Shown: positions 9,032 to 16,217 of the stretch, piece by piece
How positions within the stretch are numbered: position 1 is the stretch's first letter
Layout of the letters: each line of letters opens with the position of its first letter
Assembly (NCBI GenBank): GCA_902557415.1
Contig: CACEAA010000004.1
Coordinates: 1-64,000 of the forward strand
Source of the DNA: an uncultured Pseudomonadota bacterium
GTDB lineage: Bacteria; Pseudomonadota; Gammaproteobacteria; Ga0077536
DNA: 64,000 nucleotides
Reading direction: 5' to 3'
Made by a program: the position numbers and the translations under genes
The notes under the pieces: generated by a model
Database searches by the model: none
Told to the model about the DNA's origin: nothing
The model's input: only the letters and a program-made list of their open reading frames with translations

Positions 9032-9628
9032 ATGTTTCGCAATAGTGCTAAATCTAGCGCCATGAAAATCTGGTTCATGTCAATTTTGGTATTCTGTGGG
9101 ATGATCTACAGCTTTTGGATTTCAATAGGCATGGAAGAGACTGGAATTGTAACTTCAAAGCGAGATTTAGAGGATCCAGATTATTATATAGAAAATATGG
9201 TCCGTCGCACAATCGACGAAAATGGTGAAGTCCGTACGATTTTATATGCAGATTTGGTAGAGCATTTTCCGAGCGATGATTCAATGGACCTGCGAAAACC
9301 GTATTTGCAATTGTACAATACTGCTGGCGAACCCTGGCATGTCAAATCTGAGACGGGGTGGGTGAGCTCCGGGAATGAAGTGATTCTGTTACATGGGGAG
9401 GTCGAGATTTGGCGTTTGGATTCTGAGCAAAAAAGAATGATTCAGGCCTTAACATCGGAATTACGAGTACTACCAGATGACGAGTATGCCGAAAGTAATG
9501 AGCCTACTATCATCATTCATCCATCCGCTGTGACTCATTCTATAGGACTTCGCGCGAATTTTTCTCATAATCACCTTGAATTGGTTCGTGAAGTTAGGAG
9601 CAAGCATGAAAACAAAACGTCTGGATAA
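9032..9628 (+). CDS. lptC: LPS export protein LptC
   Basis: Bitopic inner-membrane protein that receives LPS from the LptB2FG transporter and passes it to LptA. A single N-terminal anchor (IWFMSILVFCGMIYSFWISI) is followed by a beta-rich periplasmic domain (DLRKPYLQLYNTAGEPWHVK; EVILLHGEVEIWR). Length 198 is normal for the family. ATG 9032 is used; in-frame ATG 9062 would give a shorter N-terminus. The stop TAA shares its final A with an ATG of the lptA frame. Sequence conservation in LptC is weak, so the call leans on architecture and the kdsD-lptC-lptA-lptB order. Confidence 0.92.
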   Translation: MFRNSAKSSAMKIWFMSILVFCGMIYSFWISIGMEETGIVTSKRDLEDPDYYIENMVRRTIDENGEVRTILYADLVEHFPSDDSMDLRKPYLQLYNTAGEPWHVKSETGWVSSGNEVILLHGEVEIWRLDSEQKRMIQALTSELRVLPDDEYAESNEPTIIIHPSAVTHSIGLRANFSHNHLELVREVRSKHENKTSG

Positions 9629-9651
9629 TGTTATTAGCTGGAGTTTCCTTC

Positions 9652-10203
9652 GTGAGTTTTAACAGATTTTTTTCGATTATTTTGAGTTTGGGTAGCCTAA
9701 CAGTTTTATCATTTCCTTTATTGGGACTTTCAACTGATTTTGAGCAACCGATTGAAATAGAGGCAGATTTTGCGGAATTAGATGATCAGGCGGGCACTAC
9801 TGTATATATTGGTAATGTAGTATTGGTGCAGGGCTCAATAGTTATGACTGGCGATAAATTGATCGCGTTGTTTACGCCAGAAAGAGATTTAGAGGAAGCG
9901 ACTTTAGAGGGTCGACTAGCTACTTTTAGGCAGACCCCGGATAAAGGCGAGGATATTGAAGGTGAGGGGGCAATAATTGAGATGCACGCTTTTGATAACA
10001 TGTTTTTTTTGACAGGTAAGGCTAAGGTTACGCAAGGTTTAAGATTAACCCAAGGCCACCGTATAAGTTATGATACCGAGAAAAGTATTGCTACGGTTCG
10101 AACCTCTCGTTCTTCCAATTCTGTAGCAAATAATCGCGATCGACCCAAAGATCGCGTGCGTATCGTCATACCTCCTAAGGAGAAAGAGACAGGCAAAAAC
10201 TAA
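9652..10203 (+). CDS. lptA: LPS transport periplasmic protein LptA
   Basis: Forms the periplasmic beta-jellyroll bridge carrying LPS from LptC to LptD. After a signal peptide (FFSIILSLGSLTVLSFPLLGLS) come the OstA-fold segments: QPIEIEADFAELDDQAGTTV, GNVVLVQGSIVMTGDKL, and AKVTQGLRLTQGHRISYD. The frame is open from an ATG at 9628 that overlaps the lptC stop, but GTG at 9652 has CTGGAG (9638-9643) at good spacing and gives a more normal signal peptide, so it is preferred (183 residues). The tail (RPKDRVRIVIPPKEKE) is basic, as in E. coli. Confidence 0.92.
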   Translation: MSFNRFFSIILSLGSLTVLSFPLLGLSTDFEQPIEIEADFAELDDQAGTTVYIGNVVLVQGSIVMTGDKLIALFTPERDLEEATLEGRLATFRQTPDKGEDIEGEGAIIEMHAFDNMFFLTGKAKVTQGLRLTQGHRISYDTEKSIATVRTSRSSNSVANNRDRPKDRVRIVIPPKEKETGKN

Positions 10204-10251
10204 TGAAAAATAAATTAGACAATATTCAGAGTTATAAGGATTTTTTTGCCT

Positions 10252-10977
10252 ATGAGTAGCCTTGTAGTAAACAACCTTAGTAAAACTTTTAGCAGCAGAA
10301 AAGTGGTGAAAAGCGTTAGTTTGAATGTGGATAGTGGTGAAGTTGTAGGATTGCTAGGACCTAACGGTGCCGGAAAGACGACCAGTTTCTACATGATTGT
10401 GGGGCTGATTAAAAACGACGGGGGATCTATTCAGCTTGATTTAGAGGATATAACTGGGCTACCTATGGACGCTAGGGCTCGCAAGGGTATCGGATACTTA
10501 CCGCAAGAGGCGTCTATTTTTCGCAAACTTACAGTAGAAGAAAATATTTTGGGAGTTTTAGAGATAGCGGGTGTTACTAGCGCAGAGCAGAGACTAGTAA
10601 AACTCGACGCTTTATTGAACGAATTTCATATATCTCACATCAGGCATAGCGTAGGTATGTCGTTATCTGGCGGTGAAAGAAGACGCGTGGAAATTGCACG
10701 AGCTTTAGCCACTGAGCCGAGGTTTATATTGCTTGATGAGCCTTTCGCGGGGGTGGATCCTATTTCTGTCGGCGATATTCAAGCTATAGTAGCCCATTTA
10801 AAAAACGTAGGTATTGGCGTACTTATAACCGACCACAATGTGCAAGAGACACTAAGGATATGTGACCGTGCATATATCGTAAATGAAGGCACTATCATTG
10901 CGTCTGGTGATCCTAACGGGATATTGGCAAATGAAACTGTCAGGCGCGTATATTTAGGTGATAGCTTTAGCATTTGA
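10252..10977 (+). CDS. lptB: LPS export ABC transporter ATPase LptB
   Basis: Cytoplasmic ATPase powering extraction of LPS by LptFG. Walker A is GPNGAGKTT (about residues 37-45), the Q-loop follows in [20 protein letters not shown], the signature is [15 protein letters not shown], Walker [14 protein letters not shown] and the switch His is in [11 protein letters not shown]. About 241 residues, family length. AAGGA at 10236-10240 precedes both an in-frame TTG (10246) and ATG 10252; the ATG is chosen because LptB proteins begin at this point. Its membrane partner LptG is encoded far away at 53.8 kb, without LptF. Confidence 0.97.
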   Translation: MSSLVVNNLSKTFSSRKVVKSVSLNVDSGEVVGLLGPNGAGKTTSFYMIVGLIKNDGGSIQLDLEDITGLPMDARARKGIGYLPQEASIFRKLTVEENILGVLEIAGVTSAEQRLVKLDALLNEFHISHIRHSVGMSLSGGERRRVEIARALATEPRFILLDEPFAGVDPISVGDIQAIVAHLKNVGIGVLITDHNVQETLRICDRAYIVNEGTIIASGDPNGILANETVRRVYLGDSFSI

Positions 10978-11040
10978 TGGTCTTATGTTTTCAGAAAATT
11001 TTCGGATCAGTATTTTGAATTGCTTAAAGTGTTGTGATCT

Positions 11041-12453
11041 ATGAAGACACTACTTCAATTAAAGGCTAGTCAGCAGCTAAAGATGACGCCTCAACTGCAG
11101 CAAGCGATCAGACTCCTCCAGCTTTCCACGGCAGAACTTAATCTGGAGATACGCGAGGCCCTTGAGTCCAATATGATGTTAGAAATTGACGAACCAGACA
11201 TTGATATAACTGATCAGGGAGTTGACTTGGAGGTTGAGGATAAAACACCCGAGATAGAAATTAGTGCGTCCCACGCTGCCGAAGGTAGTCATGTATACGA
11301 TGAGTATGCGCCGTCTTTCGCTCGCAATGATGATATGCCTCAAGCTGAGGGGCAGAACCTAGGCTCCCTTAAAGCTCATCTGTTTTGGCAATTAAATGTC
11401 CTAAACCTAAGCGACAGTGATTATGTGGTAGCTGTTTCTATAATAGACGCTATAGATAATATAGGTAGGCTATGCTGCTCGTTGGAAGAAATAAAAGAAA
11501 CTTTGTGCGGCTCGATTGAGCCTATACCAGAGATCGAGGAGATAAATTCAGTTTTAAAAATTATTCAGGAGTTCGACCCTATTGGTGTGGGCGCCCGAAG
11601 TCTTTCAGAGTGTCTCCTTTTGCAACTGGCTGAATTTCCCGAAGATACTCCATTTTTGAGGGAAGCTTGTCTATGTGTAGGCCAATATATGAGTTTGTTG
11701 GGAGCGAGAAATTACGAAGATCTTTTGGATAAGCTAGGCATTAAGAAGAATGAATTAATACAAATATTACGGTTAATTAAAGATCTAAATCCTAGACCAG
11801 GAGAACAGTATGATAGCGTCTCTAAAGATTATATTGTTCCAGATGTTTTCGTATTCTGGGAAAAAGGAGACTGGAATATAGAGCTGAATGATGAAGCTGT
11901 GCCCAGAGTTAGAGTGAACTCATCGTACTCAAATCTTGTCAGGAAGATTGAAAAAAAAGAAGAGCAGCTAACCGTTAAAACTCATTTGCAGGAGGCGCGT
12001 TGGCTAATTAAAAGTATAGAAAGTCGAAACGATACCCTGCTTAGAGTCGCTCATGCGATTGTAGAACATCAAAGTGCATTTTTAGCATTTGGTGAAGAAG
12101 CGATGAAGCCTCTAGTTTTGAATGAAATTGCTAGCTCTTTGGATATGCATGAATCCACTATTTCACGAATTACTACCCAAAAATATATGCATACCCCGAG
12201 AGGAGTTTTTGAACTAAAGTATTTTTTTTCCAGTCACGTTAGCGGGTCTTCCGGCAATACTATTTCATCTACTGCAATACGCGCAATAATTAAGAAGTTA
12301 GTCGCGTCGGAGAACAAAGAGAAGCCACTTAGCGATAGTAAGTTATCCACTATTTTGTCAGATCAGGGGATCAAGGTTGCAAGACGAACTGTAGCTAAGT
12401 ACCGTGAATCGTTGTTAATTCCAGCCTCTATAGAAAGAAAAGAGCTTAGTTGA
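11041..12453 (+). CDS. rpoN: RNA polymerase sigma-54 factor RpoN
   Basis: Alternative sigma factor recognising -24/-12 promoters and needing AAA+ activators. All three regions are present: the N-terminal activator-interacting region (LKASQQLKMTPQLQQAIRLL, residues 7-26), the core-binding domain, and the C-terminal DNA-binding domain with its helix-turn-helix (ASSLDMHESTISRITTQKYM) and the RpoN box ARRTVAKYRE at about 447-456. At 470 residues it is complete. It follows lptB as in most gammaproteobacteria, but hpf and ptsN, which usually follow it, are missing. No sigma-54 activator is encoded in this window. Confidence 0.98.
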   Translation: MKTLLQLKASQQLKMTPQLQQAIRLLQLSTAELNLEIREALESNMMLEIDEPDIDITDQGVDLEVEDKTPEIEISASHAAEGSHVYDEYAPSFARNDDMPQAEGQNLGSLKAHLFWQLNVLNLSDSDYVVAVSIIDAIDNIGRLCCSLEEIKETLCGSIEPIPEIEEINSVLKIIQEFDPIGVGARSLSECLLLQLAEFPEDTPFLREACLCVGQYMSLLGARNYEDLLDKLGIKKNELIQILRLIKDLNPRPGEQYDSVSKDYIVPDVFVFWEKGDWNIELNDEAVPRVRVNSSYSNLVRKIEKKEEQLTVKTHLQEARWLIKSIESRNDTLLRVAHAIVEHQSAFLAFGEEAMKPLVLNEIASSLDMHESTISRITTQKYMHTPRGVFELKYFFSSHVSGSSGNTISSTAIRAIIKKLVASENKEKPLSDSKLSTILSDQGIKVARRTVAKYRESLLIPASIERKELS

Positions 12454-12602
12454 CTAATAGACACTACGGCACTCGGTTTGATCCTATGCTTTGGTAAAGC
12501 TGTAGCTATTCTGGAGTTCCCGTGAGTGGCGCAAGAAGGTACCCATAGAGGAGCCTTTAATATGTGGACGTGCAGTCTATCTGTTAGTAGCAGAGTCTAA
12601 AT

Positions 12603-12671
12603 TTGAATGAAATTTTATCGCTAGACGACGTAAGACTTGCGTCTATTAAACTTGCGTTGGGAGAGATATAA
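12603..12671 (+). pseudogene. Possible decayed N-terminus of ptsN (nitrogen PTS EIIA)
   Basis: In one frame this 22-codon stretch reads LNEILSLDDVRLASIKLALG, then EI and a TAA stop. The pattern L-x-E-I-L-S-x-D-x-V and the A-S-x-K-x-A-L-x-E-I run resemble the beginning of EIIA-Ntr proteins. It lies exactly where ptsN normally sits, between rpoN and rapZ and on the same strand. The rest of the gene (about 130 codons) is absent, since rapZ begins 21 bp later. Resemblance was judged by eye on a short peptide, so chance is possible; the matching ptsO-like relic after rapZ makes decay more credible. Confidence 0.35.
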
Positions 12672-12691
12672 CTATTAGTATCAAAGACCTC

Positions 12692-13558
12692 ATGCTTAAG
12701 GAAAGACGCCTTGTAATTATTTCAGGTTTGTCAGGTGCCGGTAAGACCGCCGCCCTTCACTCTTTAGAAGACATAGGATTCTATTGCATTGATAATTTGC
12801 CGCTGGGAATTTTATTACACTTTTCTGATTATTTGACTCAGCAGCCTGACGGTATTCTTAATAACGTTGCTGTAGTTATTGATTCTAGGAATGATGTGCC
12901 GCCTACGATCAAAGATCTTCCAAGTTTCATAAGTACATTGAATGATAAAGGGGTAAAACCGGAATTATTTTTTATTGATGCTACAACTGAAACTCTACTG
13001 CGACGCTATAGCGCAACGAGAAGAAAGCATCCTGCGTCCTCAAAGCGGTTAGCTATTAGCGAGGCTATAGAGTATGAACGAAGTTTGATGGGTCCTTTAT
13101 CCGAGAAAAGTGATTTGTATTTAGATACATCGGAATTGAATGTCCATCAGCTGAGGGAGAGATTTAAAAAAATTGTAACCGGGAGACAAGATGGGACATT
13201 AACTTTGCAGTTTTATTCCTTTGGTTACAAATACGGAATTCCTAAGGATGCAGATTTTGTTTTTGATGTTAGAAACCTTCCAAACCCGCATTGGGAAGAA
13301 GACCTGAGAGAACTTACAGGTCTTGATACGGCGGTGAAGAATTTTTTAGATAGCGAAGATATGGCTAGCAAAATGTTTAAAGATATAACCGGGTTTTTGG
13401 TTAATTGGTTGGAAAATTTTGAATTAGATGATCGTAGTTATGTCACCGTGGCGATTGGGTGCACTGGCGGCAGACATCGTTCAGTTTATATGGCCGAAAA
13501 GCTAGCAGATTACTTTAAGCATCAAACGGTTTTAGTTAGCCATCGAGACCACCAATAA
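12692..13558 (+). CDS. rapZ: RNase adapter protein RapZ
   Basis: Nucleotide-binding protein that in E. coli senses glucosamine-6-phosphate and directs RNase E to the small RNA GlmZ, controlling GlmS. Walker A is GLSGAGKT (residues 12-19); FYCIDNLPLGIL, FVFDVRNLPNPHW and the C-terminal VAIGCTGGRHRSVYMAEKLA are family hallmarks. The 288 residues and the C-terminal SHRDHQ are full length for the family. It keeps its usual place in the rpoN cluster although the flanking nitrogen-PTS genes have gone. Whether GlmY/GlmZ-type RNAs exist in this organism cannot be told from the window. Confidence 0.97.
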   Translation: MLKERRLVIISGLSGAGKTAALHSLEDIGFYCIDNLPLGILLHFSDYLTQQPDGILNNVAVVIDSRNDVPPTIKDLPSFISTLNDKGVKPELFFIDATTETLLRRYSATRRKHPASSKRLAISEAIEYERSLMGPLSEKSDLYLDTSELNVHQLRERFKKIVTGRQDGTLTLQFYSFGYKYGIPKDADFVFDVRNLPNPHWEEDLRELTGLDTAVKNFLDSEDMASKMFKDITGFLVNWLENFELDDRSYVTVAIGCTGGRHRSVYMAEKLADYFKHQTVLVSHRDHQ

Positions 13559-13645
13559 CGAGTAATGTTCGACCCCTTTAAGGGTTCGCGATAGGTATTC
13601 GCTAAATTAACTTCGGTTTGATTACATACTTTGTCACGCCACTAA

Positions 13646-13726
13646 GTTATCCTAAATTTCGACGGATATAAGGTGCTGCAAGCAGTAATAAGACTGGAGA
13701 CGCTGTTGCGATATTTTTTTAACTAG
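13646..13726 (+). pseudogene. Possible decayed C-terminus of ptsO (NPr)
   Basis: Between a TAA at 13643 and a TAG at 13724 one frame reads VILNFDGYKVLQAVIRLETL then LRYFFN. NPr/HPr proteins end with a pattern I-x-L-x-x-x-G-x-(D/E)-x-x-x-A-(2-3)-L-E-x-L-(4)-F, which this fits well by eye. The stretch lies between rapZ and mgtE, the normal position of ptsO, and on the right strand; no start codon or active-site His region remains upstream. The peptide is short, so this is a suggestion, not an identification. Confidence 0.35.
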
Positions 13727-13753
13727 CAGTAATAATTCGTGCGTAAAGGTTGC

Positions 13754-15148
13754 ATGTTAAGATCATTTCAGTGCTTTTTTGGTAATTTATTTGATATGTC
13801 TGATAAAAATAATAGAAATCAAGAGCTTTTGAAGCTCATCCAGCAACATCTAGATACTAATAGTTTGTTGGCGTTAAAGGAATTTTTACTGCAGGTCCAT
13901 CCTTCGGAGATAGCCGATGTTCTTGAATCATCGACCGAAAGCGAAAGGTGGCAATTGTGGAGTCATATCGACTCAAGTATAGAAGGTGACGTCTTATCTC
14001 ATTGCAACACGGTTGTTCGAAATAGCCTGTTACAGCATATGGACCCCTCCAGAGTTGCCAGCGTCACGAATCACCTTGAGTTAGACGATGTGGCGGACAT
14101 CCTTCAAGATTTACCAGATGAGCTAGCCGATGAAATCTTGTTATCAATGGATGAACAGAATCGTTCGCGGCTGGGCGCAGTGCTTGATTACTCTGCTGAT
14201 ACGGCGGGGGGGTTGATGAATGTTGATACTGTCACCGTTAGGTCTGATGTGGACGTAGATGTGGTGCTGAGATATATGCGTCAAACTAAGCATATACCAG
14301 AGAATTTTGATCAGTTGTTTGTTGTAGATCGTGGCGATATATTTTTAGGTGCCTTACCTCTTACGTCTTTAGTTTTGGCGAGCTCGGATGCCAAAATCTC
14401 GGATATTATGGACACAAATTACCCTGCTATATTTGCCGATACACCTGCGCATGAGGTCGCTATTTTATTTGAGCAGCGAGATCTGGTTTCATCGCCTGTT
14501 ATTGATGATAGCGGGAGACTGATTGGGCGAATAATGATTGATGATGTAGTGGACGTCATAAGACAAGAGGGGGATCACTCATTAATGCTTTCGGCTGGTT
14601 TAGATGAAGAACATGATATTTTCGCGCCTGTGTTGGTGAGTACGAGGCAACGCTCATTGTGGTTGGCGGTAAATTTGTGCACCGCATTTGCGGCTGCATG
14701 GGTTATAGGGTTATTTGAAGGCACGATAGAGCAATTAGTGGCATTAGCAGTTTTGATGCCTATAGTAGCTAGTATGGGGGGAATCGCGGGAAATCAAACT
14801 TTGACTATAGTTTTGAGAGGCTTAGCCTTGGGTAATGTGGGTGACGCTAACGCGAAGACAGTAGTACGCAAAGAAGTTGCGGTAGGTTTGGCCAATGGCT
14901 GTATATGGTCAATTGTAGTTTCTATTGTTGCCGGGTTTTGGTTTGAAGATGCGGGTTTAGGTGCGGTTATAGGGTTTGCGATGGTACTAAACTTGTTGAC
15001 GGCTGGTCTAGCCGGAGCCGCAATTCCTTTACTGTTGCAGAAAATCAACGTCGATCCGGCACTAGCTGGGGGAGTAGTCCTTACCACCGTAACCGATATA
15101 GTAGGATTTGTTGCGTTTTTAGGTCTTGCTACGATGTTTCTTGTCTAG
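13754..15148 (+). CDS. mgtE: Magnesium transporter MgtE
   Basis: Mg2+-gated Mg2+ channel of the inner membrane. The cytoplasmic N-domain has helical repeats (DDVADILQDLPDELADEILL), followed by two CBS domains (VTVRSDVDVDVVLRYM; SSPVIDDSGRLIGRIMIDDV) that sense Mg2+, a connecting helix, and a membrane domain of about five helices with PIVASMGGIAGNQTLTI, the pore motif. Near 464 residues, family length. ATG 13754 (AAAGG four bases upstream) is preferred; GTG 13739 and ATG 13796 are alternatives. mgtE commonly closes the rpoN-rapZ-ptsO cluster. Confidence 0.95.
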   Translation: MLRSFQCFFGNLFDMSDKNNRNQELLKLIQQHLDTNSLLALKEFLLQVHPSEIADVLESSTESERWQLWSHIDSSIEGDVLSHCNTVVRNSLLQHMDPSRVASVTNHLELDDVADILQDLPDELADEILLSMDEQNRSRLGAVLDYSADTAGGLMNVDTVTVRSDVDVDVVLRYMRQTKHIPENFDQLFVVDRGDIFLGALPLTSLVLASSDAKISDIMDTNYPAIFADTPAHEVAILFEQRDLVSSPVIDDSGRLIGRIMIDDVVDVIRQEGDHSLMLSAGLDEEHDIFAPVLVSTRQRSLWLAVNLCTAFAAAWVIGLFEGTIEQLVALAVLMPIVASMGGIAGNQTLTIVLRGLALGNVGDANAKTVVRKEVAVGLANGCIWSIVVSIVAGFWFEDAGLGAVIGFAMVLNLLTAGLAGAAIPLLLQKINVDPALAGGVVLTTVTDIVGFVAFLGLATMFLV

Positions 15149-15352
15149 CGATTACTTTAAGAAACGCTAGAATTATCAGATTTATATGTTACTATTTGTA
15201 CAAGTAGGTCACTGTTGTTTTAATGCAACAAAAATTTGATTTGACAAATTCAACTTCTGATTTACGCTTGACGTCTTTAAAAGGGTAAATAGTTTAAAAC
15301 CTGAAAGTCGCGTATGTGGCTGCGAATGTGTTAAGCTTATAGAAAACAAGGG

Positions 15353-15369
15353 TACCTACCAAATAGGTA
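15353..15369. repeat. Inverted repeat upstream of small lipoprotein gene
   Basis: TACCTA, five bases (CCAAA), then TAGGTA, a perfect 6-bp inverted repeat 31 bp before the ATG of the lipoprotein gene at 15400. It could be an operator or a small leader hairpin; nothing in the sequence decides. An imperfect promoter with TTGACG lies upstream near 15270. Confidence 0.4.
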
Positions 15370-15399
15370 AATTATAAAAGTTCGTGGGAGACATGGATA

Positions 15400-15627
15400 A
15401 TGAACAAAATTTCAAGATTGTCAGCAGTGCTAGTGCTAGGATTACTAATAAGTGGCTGTGCTAGTAAAAATATTAAACCTGCCGATATTCTCTGCCCAGT
15501 ATTGGGCGGTACTTTAGGTGCTGGTGTTGTTGCTGGTGGATTAGACGGAGACGACAAAGGCGCTATGATGCTTGGTGCTGCAGTAGGTGCTGGTTTAGGG
15601 CACTTCTTATGCAGTGCGGGTGATTAA
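15400..15627 (+). CDS. Small glycine-zipper lipoprotein, function unknown
   Basis: A 75-residue protein with a clear lipoprotein signal peptide: LSAVLVLGLLISGC, lipobox LISGC with Cys at 20. The mature part holds Gly-rich segments (GGTLGAGVVAGGLDG; LGAAVGAGLGHF) with Gly every fourth residue, the glycine-zipper pattern of SlyB/Rcp-type outer-membrane lipoproteins. GGGAG sits nine bases before the ATG. It is monocistronic, with a 251-bp leader region upstream and a strong hairpin downstream. Two further Cys (in ILCPVLGG and HFLCSAGD) could pair in the periplasm. No function can be assigned; it is not SlyB itself, which is longer. Confidence 0.8.
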   Translation: MNKISRLSAVLVLGLLISGCASKNIKPADILCPVLGGTLGAGVVAGGLDGDDKGAMMLGAAVGAGLGHFLCSAGD

Positions 15628-15641
15628 CTAGCATTTTTAGT

Positions 15642-15673
15642 TTCTGGAAGGGTGGATATCCTCCCTTCCAGAA
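15642..15673 (+). terminator. Strong hairpin after small lipoprotein gene
   Basis: An 11-bp perfect stem, TTCTGGAAGGG (15642-15652) with CCCTTCCAGAA (15663-15673), around a 10-base loop, 15 bp after the lipoprotein stop. It lacks a downstream T-run, so it may protect the mRNA 3' end rather than terminate intrinsically. It also lies downstream of the convergent DUF2782 gene and could serve both. Confidence 0.55.
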
Positions 15674-15757
15674 TTAGCGCTTAAAAATTCCTCCATTTTT
15701 CGACGTTGAATGCCGAAACTGATACTTCGCCAGTCTATTGCTATTTGAGCAGCATTA

Positions 15758-16105
15758 TTACCATTTGAACAAAACCCACTGAGGCACAGTTGGCTCTGGT
15801 TTACTATCTAACCTTGTTTCTAGAAGTCCATCGCCATCGTGGTCTAGGAAGTAGTAAGGGATCCCTTGCGAGGGAGTGACCTTTATCATATATAAGCGGC
15901 CATTTAGCCTATGCTCTTCGTGTATAGCATTTTTCTTTTGCACAATAGTTATTTCGGGCTCGGACTCCTCGTGCATGTAGGCGTCATCTGGGACCATTAC
16001 AATTGGAGGCGGCGGCGCATCGATAAATTGCTCCTCTTCAGCGTGTAATAATAACGAAAACATAGAAACTGATGCAATTACAGCAAGATGATATTTTAGT
16101 TTCAT
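15758..16105 (-). CDS. DUF2782 domain-containing periplasmic protein
   Basis: About 115 residues with a signal peptide (HLAVIASVSMFSLLLHA, cut before EEEQF), a proline-rich linker (APPPPIVMVPDD) and a compact domain with EEHRLNGRLYMIKVTPSQG, PYYFLDHDGDGLLE and a final PQWVLFKW. This matches the DUF2782 family, often encoded divergently next to polA in Pseudomonas-type genomes, as here. The frame extends upstream to 16192 but that part is not signal-like, so ATG at 16105 is chosen. The HDGDG motif resembles an EF-hand-like acidic loop; function is unknown. Confidence 0.85.
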   Translation of the reverse strand: MKLKYHLAVIASVSMFSLLLHAEEEQFIDAPPPPIVMVPDDAYMHEESEPEITIVQKKNAIHEEHRLNGRLYMIKVTPSQGIPYYFLDHDGDGLLETRLDSKPEPTVPQWVLFKW

Positions 16106-16217
16106 AGGATATCGGTCTCTCTCAGAAATGTTTGCTGGTACTATTAGCCTTAAGGATAGCACCGAAAGCGGAATAAAACAGTGCTTACTCAAAAATTGCT
16201 CATTATTTTGGATTTAA

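Noticed and set aside
12454-12602. Possible hpf remnant after rpoN
   Set aside because: None of the three forward frames shows a convincing Hpf segment; unlike ptsN and ptsO, nothing could be recognised.
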